Assembly: GCA_002110485.1 (NCBI GenBank)
Contig: MOWL01000046.1
Coordinates: 186,001 to 250,000, forward strand
DNA from: Emergomyces orientalis
Taxonomy: Eukaryota > Ascomycota > Eurotiomycetes > Onygenales > Ajellomycetaceae
Direction of reading: 5' to 3'
DNA length: 64,000 bases
Of the stretch, positions 35,901-46,420 are shown piece after piece. The stretch's first letter is position 1. Every line of letters begins with the position of its first letter. A program made the translations under genes and the position numbers. A model generated the notes under the pieces. The model was not told where the DNA came from. It worked only from the letters and a program-made list of their open reading frames with translations, and ran no database searches.

Positions 35901-37718
35901 AAGAATCTCAAGCACTTCACAACCACTCATAAGCTCACAGAATGTCAGATGTGCTGGTCAGAGCTTCTTAGCCACTTTCATTTTACAATACACTACCGCC
36001 CCAGCTCAGAGAACTCCATGGCGGACACACTCTCCCAACAAGAGCAAGACATGCCATCTGATGCAGTGGACACCCGCTGGACCAACCATGAACACTGAAT
36101 CTTGGACCCAAAAATACTGATTAATCATGATAAGACTGCACACAGAACCATTCATGCGTCAGTAGTCAGAACACTCCCACTTCGAATCACCTCTGACATT
36201 GCTGATGTCTCTGACATCCCTTCTGAAACATCACTAGATGAGCTGTGGCACCTGTCAGCTCTTGCTGACGAACAGCTCCAAGCTCTCACTGATGCCATAC
36301 ACCAGAAGGCACCCCGATTCCCCCCAGAACTACATGTGAGAACTGACATATCTGAATACTTCATTGATGACAATGATGCTCTTCAATTCTGTGAATGATG
36401 TTGGGTTCTGCAGTCTGAAACATTACACGCATGAATCATGCAAGAGATGCATGACTCACACATGTCTGATCACTCAGACTGCAAACAGCTATACCAAATG
36501 ATATCACAAGAGTTCTACTGACCTGAGATCTCAAATAGCATTCAATACTTTGTTTAAAACTGTAATTACTGCTCATCAGTTATCTCATGAAAGAACTGTC
36601 AGAAAGGCCTTCTCAAATCACTCAATATTTCAGACTGAATATAATGAGATGTTGTTATTGATTTCACAGTGAATCTCTCTGAAAGCAAAGAATGCAAGAA
36701 CATCATGATTATTGTTGATCATCTAAGCAAGAGTGTAATACTAGAACTCTGTGATAAGATAGATACAGAACAGGTTACTGAAGCTTTTCTATGAAGTCCA
36801 TTCTACTGAATGCATGAACTGCCAAGATCAATTGTGTCAGATCAAGATCAACAGTTCATAAGCACTCTATGAATGAGAATCTGTCAGTTACTGAAGATCA
36901 CATATCATCTATCAACTATCTATTATTCAGAGACTGACAGTTCCTCAGAGCAAACAATACAGACAGTAAAGAATTATCTTCATAAGTTCTGTAATTATCT
37001 GCAAGATGACTGGCATGACCTACTCCTTCATGCAGAAGTCACAATCAATGGCCAGAACACAGTCTTCACTGGTGTGAGCTCATTCTTTCTCATGCATGAC
37101 TACAATATGGAAATACTAGATCTCCAAGAACTCACACAACTCTCAATGAACCCGTGCAACCCCATTGAGATCGCTGATAATATAGTAACAAAGCTCTGAG
37201 ACACCCGCGACTGGGCAGAAGCATCAATGGCGAGCGTCAAACAAGATCAAGAAGATCAAGCCAATGTATGACAAGACCCTGCCAAACAGTGTAAGATTGA
37301 TGATCTAGTTTGGCTCAGTCTCAAGAACATTTGAACCACACACCCATCACACACGCTGGACTACCAACACGCGAAATATGAAGTCCTGGAAGCTCTAGAC
37401 AGTCATAACTATTGCCTGAACACTTTCTCTGGTATTCATGATATCTTTCATATGAACCTCTTATGCTGAGTGATCACTGACTCATTCCCCTCTCAAACAA
37501 TCTCTGACTGGCAGCCGCCAGGCATCATGGGGGAGGACAATGAGCTTGAATGAAAGATTGAAGAGATACTGGACAAATGACTCCATGACTGCAGCCAACA
37601 ATACCTCATGAAATGGGTGAGCTATGATCGCCCATCATGGACTGTGGGTTCGGCATTGTCCGAGACAGCGGCTCTTGATCGATGGGAGGCGCTGAGCTCG
37701 AGAGAAGGGGGGGGCTAA
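32911..37718 (+). pseudogene. Gag-pol coding region of the chromodomain gypsy element
   Basis: From ATG 32,911 the coding region is broken by dozens of TGA codons. Visible domains in order: the gag zinc knuckle CINCERTGHIAANC (about 33,855-33,900); protease AMVDSGLCHYA (34,145-34,180); RT with KKPGGGLRF, TKLDVIAAFHK and the YLND version of YLDD (about 34,910-35,260); RNase H ITDHKNLKHF and HYRPSSENSMADTLS (35,890-36,035); integrase IVDHLSK and SDQDQQF (about 36,715-36,855) and DSSSEQTIQTVKNYL (36,935-36,980); C-terminal chromodomain-like YLMKWVSYDRPSWT (about 37,600). The final TAA (37,716-37,718) directly abuts the 3' LTR, so the polypurine tract encodes the last residues (REGGG). The Asp-to-Asn change in YLDD and the TGA codons fit the C-to-T damage seen throughout the block. 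Confidence 0.88.
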
Positions 37719-38038
37719 TGTGATGAGCTACACCCATGTTAGTAGACCATTTCACTTGCATGTCAATGGAAGCTCCATGGTTTTCGCCGACCTAGCGGCC
37801 ACGCCAATATGCGGCCGCCGCGCTGATACCCACCGAAAATCACACACCAAAATGCTCAGAAAAAGTCTGACCCCTGAATTGAACTTTTCAGAAATATGAT
37901 TATTCACCCCACCAGGCTCATAAAAGAATCTTGCATGTTCACACTCAAATGCTTTTCTTTTCTTTTTCTTAACATTTTCTACTTTTTGTTATATAAGATC
38001 TATATTAGTGCCGAGCTCTTCAGCGTAGGCCCATTACA
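37719..38038 (+). repeat. 3' LTR of the chromodomain gypsy element
   Basis: 320 bp matching the 5' LTR, with transitions scattered in both copies. Some sites are mutated only here (GGGCTACGCC read as GAGCTACACC), others only in the 5' copy (CACCCCACCAGG read as CACTTCATCAGA). Confidence 0.93.
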
Positions 38039-38060
38039 CTCAGCTTCTTCTGGTTTTGAT

Positions 38061-40815
38061 AATGCGCTTTTGCTAGAATCAATGTAAACAATGAATAAAC
38101 AGTGAAAATCAGAATATATTCTGATAAGTGCATTTGCTAGCATTTCTCTCACTATTTTGAAGAATTTTCAAGCTTTGTTCAAGAGAGTGTAATATTTATC
38201 TGAATTCTCATAGCTCATTATCTTGATTTTGAATATATAAGAAGCTCTCTGACACTCTTTTCACAGATCATTTTTAAGCAGACAGGTTTTCAGAGCTTCA
38301 AGCATCTTCATCTTATCTGTGTACATGTCTACAAAGTTCTGATAATAATTGAAAAGATCTACAGTTTCTTTCAAATCATTCAAAATCTCTGAAAAGACTA
38401 GATTTTGAATGACTTCTATCTTTTCTTCTTGAGTTGATATTTCAAGACATCTGACATGATGACTCAGAAGACTCATAGAAAAGTAGACAAAATGACATTT
38501 TCTCAAGAACATTGTCACATCTGATTACTCTAATACTGCAAAAACATCTTCAAGATAATTAAAATAATTATTTAATAAGTAAAAATATATGATTATATTG
38601 TTCATGTATATCAAGATAAATTACTATAGGTATTTGACAAGAATCTTCTTCATTTATTACTGAAAGAAGCTGGGTGAAGTTGCTAGTCTTATGATAATAA
38701 CTGTGAAGTGTTTGAGTTCTCTATAAGATATAATAAAGATTGTTTTGAATTTATTATTCTTCTCTAGTAACTGCTGAAAGAAATCTTGCTTAATATTCAT
38801 GAATAAGAAAATTATCAATTCATCTAGTGATTACAGAACATCTTGTTGAGTGAGCAGAAGATAGATGTTTGACAGAAGATGTAGATTTATTTTTTATAAA
38901 TTAACTATCATGTGTGACTTACTCTTATTTCACACAATGAAAGCAGAAGAGATAATCAAATTTCTATCACTCAATGATATTTTTTCAATTTGATTATCTG
39001 CTCTCAGAGAATCAGGAATTTCATCTGCAGCTGCTCTATTCTTGTGTGACAGAGAATAGATCTTTTGTTTAAAACTCACAAAGTTCTTTTCATTTAAAAA
39101 GCAGATAGATATCTTGACACTGTCTATAAATCTATCTAGTTCAGGTTTGAAAAGCTTCTGAAGACAGTTGATGATTTTCTGAACTCAGATTCAATATTTG
39201 TCACTTCAATGATTGAATATGTCAGCCTCTACTGTCCCATGCTCGGGGCTGGTAGTCAGGATGTCAAATGAACTATCAAAATCATCTGTATTCACAAGAC
39301 AGACAGTCGCGGACAGGTCTGTGAGATCAGATTCAGATATCTACTGAGTGTATTCAAGAATTTAACTGTTCAGCATCTTTGTCAGTTTCAAGCCTAAGTT
39401 GAAGAACAGCAGAACATCTGAAGTATATGAGATGATAGCATTCAGTAATCTCATGTACATCTCTGGTGACTGCTGAATTCTTCTGGGTTGTATTCATCAT
39501 ACTTCTTCTGTCAGCTCAGTGTGTGAAACCTTCAACAGCACGCCTTCACCTGGTTTGATGATTCTGGTTTCTGTCACTTGAACAGTGAATTTTCTCTGCT
39601 TTCTATTCAATCATCTCTTAAGATTCTGATTCATCTGCTGGGTTTGGGGGGGTTCAACGGTCGTCTGTACATCCTTGCGGACGCAGGTTCGGGTGGCCCT
39701 GGCAGCTACTGAAATATTGCTGAATGTGATTTTCTCACTGTGTACATCTATTGTCACTTGTGCTGGGGATAGTATGTTGTTCACCATTATCATATTACAG
39801 TCTAAGTAGGGAATGATATGGAATTCTCCAGCTATTTGTATAGGGTCACCAAGATGCAAATGAAAGACTAGATCAGGTTTAATGTATGTATCTGAGTGAT
39901 TGTGTTCATTATCTACACCTCTTATACTGATAAATCTGCCATCTGGCATGAAAGACAGTGTACACTCTGAGAAATATATTTCAACTATTGTGATGTTCAC
40001 TAACAAGACACCTGCACCTGTATCAATGCATATGGGAATAAGGCCTTTGATAGTTTGAATTGAAACAGATAAAAACATGTAAGATAAGTATATTAGCTTT
40101 TCTATAAGCTCATAATCATGTTTAGAGATATTTCTGTTGAATACATTATAGACTTCTGATCTTAAAATACAGTGATAACTATCATTTGAGAGTACATTGT
40201 CAGATAAAATTAGTCTTTCAGTACTAATCTCATCATCTAGTTTTTCAGCTTCATATCTAAATTAGAACAAGACTCTAGCTCAGATAAAACATTTTTATTT
40301 TCAAATGCATCTTTCACTTAATTCACTTGGTGATCATTGCTTCCATCTCTCTTGAGACATTGATTAGCATAATGAGTATCACTGCATATATAACATCCCG
40401 CAGCTGGGGTGAACAAGGGTTTTCCCAGATCCACTCTCTTGACAACAGACTTGACACTCAGCAGATTTGAATTTGTGAAAGTCTTGACTTCTGCAATTCT
40501 TGTGTTTTCTAATGAGTTCTGATATAATTGTTTGTTGTTTGCTGACTCTTCAGTGATGGCAGAACATCTGTAGAAACTTCAGATATACTCTGACAGCTGA
40601 GTATTATAATCATTTCATGCTCTTCTTGCAGCTGATTCATTGTCTCTAATTCTTTGATGAAAGTCATCTAGACATTCACTTGAAATAAGCAGTGTAATCA
40701 ATGATAGATTCAACTCTAATCCTTCCCAGATTAACTGCTTGACCATGGTCAGGTCAAAAATTGAAGCTGCTCGCAGTAGGTTTATCTTCCGCGAGATATA
40801 TAGCGCCAATGAAAC
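38061..40815 (-). mobile_element. Ty3/gypsy remnant: gag, protease, RT to RNase H start, minus strand
   Basis: Minus-strand segments in order: gag (TMVKQLIWEGLELN..CLDDFHQRIRDNESAARRA, 40,809-40,615), a zinc-knuckle-like CYICSDTHYANQC (about 40,360), aspartic protease (CIDTGAGVLLV, 40,078-39,611), RT (SSAFIVWNKSKSHMIVNL.., ELKHFTVIIIRLATSPSFFQ, about 39,000-38,650), RT thumb (HHVRCLEISTQEEKIEVIQNL, 38,518-38,261) and the start of RNase H (IVYIDSSK near 38,070). It is abruptly joined at the left to the family-2 LINE and at the right to a LINE ORF1 fragment. It is heavily TGA-interrupted and distinct from the chromodomain element. Confidence 0.72.
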
Positions 40816-41571
40816 CTTATTATATGTCAGTGTCTTGCAGTGTAGTGCTGTATTCTGCTTGTAGATGCTCTCAATGATGTACTCAGAGCTGCTTCAGTCA
40901 ATGATTTTCATAGAAACATTTTTGACTAGTACTGTATATATTTTCTGCTTCATGCGCGCTTTGTCTTCTCATTCATGCATTCAGCTATTATCTGCTGTGA
41001 GCTCTGTCTTAGTGTTCTGTGTGTTTATTATTAAAATCATGTTTTCACTTGATATGTGTCTTGCTGTCATCACTTTGCTCTTGATTATCTCTTTGATGAT
41101 TTCATTTATTTGTTTAATAATCATTTCTGATGTGCATTCTGTCTCTGATATAGTATTACAGCTTCATTGAGTAATGACTATCTCTCACAGTGTTCTGATT
41201 GATATGATTTTAACTGTTGTCTCTTCTCTGACTGTCATTGCTGTTCATGAGAGTGCTTCATTGAGCTTGTCTCACAATTTCTGCTGTTTTAATGTGTTAA
41301 TTGCATATTTCATTCTCTTTAGAAGCTGATCACACAGTTTCATCTTCACTTCTTGCACTGCTTTCAATATCTTCTGTAAATACTTTTTATTTTTATTATT
41401 TATTTTCTTATTCTTCTCTCTCTCTTCAAGAATCACAGCTAGTGTTTGAATTGCTGTTGTTAAGCTGTTTATCTTTGTTTTCTGTGTTGCAGAGTTTTTT
41501 GTCTTCAGCATGTGTTGAGTCTCACACATGTCATCTTTCACCATAACCACCTCCCCCACATCCAATGCCAT
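40816..41571 (-). pseudogene. LINE ORF1 5' fragment (family 1-like), minus strand
   Basis: The ATG at 41,571 opens 99 codons, including EREKNKKINNKNKKYLQKILKAV, similar to the charged helix of the plus-strand LINE ORF1. Homology continues with TGA stops to YKQNTALHCKTLT near 40,830, which matches YKQNPSLRCRVL of the plus copy. It then stops where gypsy gag begins. The stretch is strongly GG, CC and CG depleted. Confidence 0.65.
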
Positions 41572-42212
41572 TGTAATGATGTATAAAGAATGCCTGATGC
41601 TCTCTTTCTATTCTTAATAGTGTTTTTCCTGTGTGTTTGATTGTTTTTCTAGACTCAAAACTATTGGTTTAAGTATGAGAGTAATAAAAATATCAGCATT
41701 AAATTCATGCAAAATAAAGTTGATAAAAATGAAAATTTGTTGATAAAAATGAAAATTCTCGTGCATACATAGCAATCATTCAATGTGATTCCAAATGTTT
41801 GGTATAGCGAGGGTTTATGAATCAGGAAGCAGACACTTATTTTTATCTGCAAAATGTATTTTTCATCTGATATGGTTGGTCTTGTCTCATGTAAATTGGT
41901 CCCCAAACCACGTCATTTCTTCGAAATGATAGAATAAGAGAATAGAGAATGAATGTGTACCCTTGATTGCGAACATGGTTGCGACAGCGGAAATTCACCG
42001 ATTCCTACATCCTAATCCTGATAATCTAGAGTTTAAAGTGTTTTCTTGCGGTTGTGTATATGTCCAGTATATCCATTATTCCGACCCATAAACGAAATGA
42101 AAAGCAGAGAAATTTGATAAACACAGAGTGAATATTTTACATAGTCTAGGGTTAAGCATCATAAAATAACGGCCATCGCCCAAAGCATACGAACAAAACA
42201 ATAAAACCTTTC
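41572..42212. other. Right edge of the transposon block and EMI1 3' flank
   Basis: AT-rich, with a 17-bp direct repeat (TTGATAAAAATGAAAAT) near 41,718 and 41,737. CG-containing sequence resumes after about 41,890. No gene seen. Confidence 0.5.
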
Positions 42213-42920
42213 TCAAACACCCTCCTTCCCATTCTCCCTCTCCGCTGCAGCCTTCATCATCTCCCTTTCCAGAGCTTTGAAATCCCCCTGAAACGCACCC
42301 CTTACTGGCTCTGTTCGGACATCCCACACATCTTCACTGCTTGGCCCCGTCTTATACTTGACAGCCTTCTTCCGGTAGCGGTCAGAGACCATCTTCGCCT
42401 TCTCCTCGTCAGAATACGAGCGGGTGCGCATGCAAAACCAGAAATCAGACCAGTGCTCGCTACACGAGCGCAGCTCGCCGTACCGGTATACGTTGACCCA
42501 TTGGCCGCCAAAAGATTGGCAGAAGAAGGCATAGTCGAAGGCCGATCGGCAGGACATGGTTGTTGGATAAAGGGTTTCGGGGGAGATGTTTGCGGGGGTT
42601 TCTGTGGAATCATTATTAGAGGTGGGAGAAGGTGGGAGAGTAGTTTGCGGCATTATAGGTTGGCTAGCTGATGATTGTGTTGACGATGGTGACGGATATG
42701 AAGATTTGGAGGTGCTATTCTCATCCTGGAAGCTATTTAGAAGGGATTGTAGCTCCGCTTCGGCGAGGTCATCGCGACTGATGGGTTTGAGGTTTGCTGG
42801 GAGTGTTGGTTTGGGGACCTCCGTGTTGCTGGATGGAGACTGTGAAGGAGTAATTTGGGGAGGTTGGGTTTGCGGCGACATTTCCCCCTGGTTGGGAGCA
42901 GAGCTCCACCACCAACCCAT
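42213..42920 (-). CDS. EMI1: Emi1-like protein, DUF3128, twin CX9C
   Basis: A single-exon 235-residue protein. The first 115 residues are Ser/Thr/Pro-rich and probably disordered. The conserved C-terminal domain starts at about residue 122 (MSCRSAFDYAFFC) and holds Cys124, Cys134, Cys153 and Cys163 in two CX9C pairs (CSEHWSDFWFC is the second), the fold of small disulfide-stabilised mitochondrial intermembrane-space proteins. Yeast EMI1 is linked to early meiotic gene induction and respiratory function; the molecular activity is unknown. The start is the only Met before the domain that gives a full-length fungal-type protein. It is transcribed divergently from YME2 with 466 bp between start codons, so a shared promoter is possible. 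Intact. Confidence 0.9.
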   Translation of the reverse strand: MGWWWSSAPNQGEMSPQTQPPQITPSQSPSSNTEVPKPTLPANLKPISRDDLAEAELQSLLNSFQDENSTSKSSYPSPSSTQSSASQPIMPQTTLPPSPTSNNDSTETPANISPETLYPTTMSCRSAFDYAFFCQSFGGQWVNVYRYGELRSCSEHWSDFWFCMRTRSYSDEEKAKMVSDRYRKKAVKYKTGPSSEDVWDVRTEPVRGAFQGDFKALEREMMKAAAERENGKEGV

Positions 42921-43386
42921 TGCTTGTCTCGGGTGCGATTGGCGAAAAGAGTGTCGGCAAGGGGGCGGGATAGGCGTGAGAGGTGGAGAGGGCGGAAAAA
43001 TTGAAGCTTAGGCGTGCGTCAATTGCACGTTCACGGGAACACTAGCCCAATTAAATGTATGCGAAGAGAATGCAATATTATGGGCGGGTATTATCACGAT
43101 ATCATGTGTCAACTATACACTGTCAGGTTGGATGAAATAGGCCTATTACCACCTGTGACAAAACCAGACCCGATATCACGGTTCAAGAAATGTTCGGATT
43201 GATAACGGATAAAGGTCATGTGATGCGTTTCCAGGAGAAGATGACTAAGTGGGCTAATACGTCATAGCGCCTCTGTTTGCCCAATTCTCAACCCTGTTAG
43301 AACAACAATTCAATATCAGGGACAGAGCCAATAAACATGACCACGATGAGCCGTCAGTGTTCGATAAGAGAGTGTTTTTTCGCAGT

Positions 43387-46027
43387 ATGATAGGCATTCT
43401 GGGGAAGGCGTGTCTGAAGACACCTCGCCGTCCTCCAACCAGTATCGCTTGGAATGTATCCCGTCCCTTTCTCAACGCCTCTAGGCAGCTAAGTACCAAT
43501 TTAAATCATGCCACTGTGCAGTCACGAGGAGACGAATCAGGCCATATCCAAGCTGGCCCAACTGAAGCCATAGCTTATGTTGATAGTATGTATATTTCTG
43601 TCATGAATATGAGCCCCATTTTTCAGAACTGATTTGGTGGCATTTCAGACTTGTTTCCGCTCAAGCTGAAGTGGCTGCGCGAGATTCCCTTTATCACTCC
43701 AACAACTGGCTCCGTTTCTATAGAAATTAAGAAGCGGATAGATAGACCGGATTTTGCAGCTGCAGAACCCCTGTCCGTAATACAACGAGCGTTACCGCCC
43801 GAGCTACGAAGTGAAATAACTGAAGTTATTCCTCGCTATGATGAGGGTGGTGCTTTCGTCAAGTTTAACTGTGAGACTGGGGTTAGTGCTACGGAGCTGG
43901 AGCATCAACTAAGAGATCATTTGGCCAAGCACCCCATCAGGCCATGGTTTAACCTATTTTATGCTACCCGTGCCGCCCTGGTGCGAGGTCGACCATGGAT
44001 AGAGGATCTTTACCGTATCCCTAGCCGAAGGCTCAAAGTTGAATTTCTCCCGACATTTCCTGAAGCATCTGCAGCAGAATTAACTCAGGAAACGCTATAT
44101 TCATTGGCCAGGCGATATGGGAAGTTGACAGATATTGTGGCGCAACCATCAGATTCAAAAGTTGTGCCGCGTTATGCATTCATCGAATTCGACAGACTTC
44201 GAGGTGCAATAACAGCTAAAAATTGTCTGCACGGGTTCAAGGTTTCGGAGGCTGAGGGCGGAGGGAAATCAGAGACTCTGCTCAAGATTACCTATGAACA
44301 GAAAATTAAAGGGGGTTGGATACGCGACTGGTTATTCAATCACCCAAGAATCGTAATTCCTATTCTGGCGGCACTTCTTGCTACTATTACGGTTATCATT
44401 TTCGATCCGATCCGCACGTTCTCCATCAAAACTCGAATCAAGCCACCTCTCCACCTGGACGACAATATCGTCTGGCAATGGGTGCAACGGCAAGCTAGCA
44501 AAGCCAACGAAATGATTTTGTTCGGACACCACCGTGCGGAGTCTGGAGGGTTGAAAGCGGTATGGGAAGATCGGAAAAGCGATATTCAACTCATCCAAAG
44601 CTGGCTGCTCGAAGTTACTAGTACTTTAATCATAATCCAAGGACCACGTGGCTCGGGCAAAAAGGAGCTCATTTTGGATGAAGTGTTGAAAGGTCGCGAA
44701 CACAAATTAGTTATAGATTGCAAACCCATCCAAGATGCCAATGGCGACAGCGCTACGATTAATGCTGCCGCTGCTGAAGTTGGTTACCGACCTGTGTTTT
44801 CCTGGATGAATAGTGTCAGTAGCGTGATAGACATGACAATACAAGGGACTACGGGGGCGAAGACTGGCTTCTCAGAAACGCTAGATGGCCAGCTGGGAAA
44901 GATTCTGCAAAATACCGCGAATGCCCTGAAAAACGTGGCACTTGAAGAGAAAAGAAAAGACGACAAAGACGCCAATTTAAGCGATGAAGAATACCTGGAA
45001 GCTCATCCTGAGAGCCGCCCAGTTGTTGTTATCGACAATTTTTTGCATAAAAACAACGAAAACCCGATGATTTATGAGAAGCTGGCTGAATGGGCTGCAG
45101 CGGTGACCACCTCCAACGTTGCTCGTGTAATATTTTTGACGTCTGATGTTTCGGCTTCAAAACCCTTGAGCAAAGCTCTTCCGAACACAGTCTTTCACCA
45201 AATTTCATTGCAAGACTGCTCGCCGGAAGTGGCGAAACGCTTCGTCATTGAGCATATTAGGGCTGACAATGAAGGGAAACAACAAGGTGACGATCCTGAG
45301 GGAATGGAACACATGGACGGACTGGATGCTTCCATTCAGGCACTGGGCGGGCGCCTCACCGATCTCGAGTTCTTAGCTCGAATGATCAAAACCGGATCAA
45401 CGCCAACAGGTCTGTAACTTCTTCAAATGTTCTGTATTCATTATTCCCGCCTACTAAACTGTAAACATAGATGCTGTACAACGAATAATCGACGAGTCAT
45501 CTGCCGAGATACTGAAAATGTTCATCCTTGATCTCCCCACCACGGAGAACCAGCACTGGTCCCCAGAACAAGCCTGGTATCTCATATCAAAATTCGGAAA
45601 GAGCGGTTCAGAAACCCTGCGTTACAATGAAATCCTACTCCACCCCCTATTCAAAAGCGGCGGTGAGGCCGTTCTCCAAGCCCTCCAACACGCAGAGCTT
45701 ATATCCGTTGCCACCGTTAATGGTTGTCCGTCAGCCATCAAACCAGGAAGACCAGTGTACCGTGCCGCGTTCAAGCAACTCACCGATAATAAGTCCTTGA
45801 ACAGTCGGTTTGGCATGGCAATATTGGGGCGGTTGATTGCAATGGAGAATCAAAATATCCAAAGCGTAGAGAAAGAGTTACAGGTGCTCGGATCTTTCCC
45901 GAAGCAACCCAGTGAAGTAGCACCGCGGATCCGTTGGCTACTGGCGAAGTTGAGCGGCTCACAGGTTAATGTGGAGAAATATGAAAAGAAATCTTTTTCT
46001 CTGAAAAGGGTCCTTGAGGTGGAGTAA
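43387..46027 (+). CDS. YME2: Mitochondrial escape protein 2 (Yme2/RNA12), three exons
   Basis: Exons 43387-43585, 43649-45409 and 45471-46027 join in frame to 838 residues, close to yeast Yme2. The inner mitochondrial membrane protein influences mtDNA escape and nucleoid or inner-membrane organisation. The N-terminus is a basic, hydroxylated presequence (..SRPFLNASRQLST). An RRM-like fold lies at about 192-275 (LKVEFLPTF..PRYAFIEFD), a membrane segment at about 300-320 (IVIPILAALLATITVII), then an AAA-like P-loop domain with Walker A GPRGSGKK (about 397) and Walker B VVVIDNF (about 524), and a C-terminal helical part. An earlier ATG at 43,337 is out of frame, so 43,387 is chosen. No disruption seen. 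Confidence 0.94.
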
Positions 46028-46420
46028 TGTTGCCTTTATAGCATTTTTATATTGCCCTTGCTGGTGATTGCGTTGGTGCCATTGATATGTTATGTTAGCA
46101 TATACTTTTGTACTGTACATCCGCCCTTTTGAAGGTCGGCGTTATTGATTTAGACACGAAGGGTTTTCGGCTCTGGTTGCATTTGATAAATTCTATTCCC
46201 CTTCCACAAGGTTGATTGTTGCCTGTACTGTACAATGAATGAGTTTATCAAAAATAATAATGGCCATATTTATAATCGACTAATATCCATGGATCATTTT
46301 TCACTTGAAGCTCCGAATATTAAGAAGATAGATTTCGCACCTGATAGGTAAAATATATTGCAAATTAGTCCATAGGGCTGAAGAGGAACTATCCGGGGTA
46401 CGATGTAACTTCTCCAGAGC
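46028..46420. other. Convergent 3' space between YME2 and the amidase
   Basis: 393 bp between two stop codons facing each other, T-rich. Nothing else recognised. Confidence 0.6.

Larger units (their letters stand above)
32311..38038 (+). mobile_element. Chromodomain Ty3/gypsy retrotransposon, full-length but inactivated
   Basis: 5728 bp with 320-bp LTRs at both ends (TGTGATG..CATTACA) and a perfect 5-bp duplication CTCAG at 32,306-32,310 and 38,039-38,043. The interior codes in one direction for gag, protease, RT, RNase H, integrase and a chromodomain, the chromovirus order. A G-rich polypurine tract (GAGAAGGGGGGGG, 37,701-37,713) lies just before the 3' LTR. No TGG-starting tRNA-primed binding site is evident after the 5' LTR. 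LTR differences are essentially all C/T or G/A. It sits inside the minus-strand family-2 LINE, whose frame resumes on each side. Confidence 0.93.
25475..38060 (-). mobile_element. 5'-truncated RNase-H-bearing LINE (family 2), split into three pieces
   Basis: Three minus-strand pieces join into one reading: 38,060-38,039 (SKPEEAE), 32,310-31,444 (NHKRIIEKI.., RNase H with IYSDDSMNE, CEVFDAELYAIMKAF and AWIFSDSQAALKRI, then a zinc-like CEYC..HIL and FSTEIGS) and 25,974-25,475 (YLIDFLNETQIATRNQ, 3' UTR). It ends in a (TTA)n run at 25,475-25,492 (an AAT tail on its own strand). The first gap is the chromodomain gypsy element, the second the plus-strand LINE. The RNase H has lost the usual IYTDGS glycine and carries TGA stops. 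The 5' part (endonuclease, RT) is absent, as is typical for 5'-truncated LINE copies. Confidence 0.7.

Noticed and set aside
40865..41170. 101-codon plus-strand open frame rich in hydrophobic residues
   Set aside because: It is antisense to a decayed LINE ORF1. The hydrophobic look comes from the T-rich complement.
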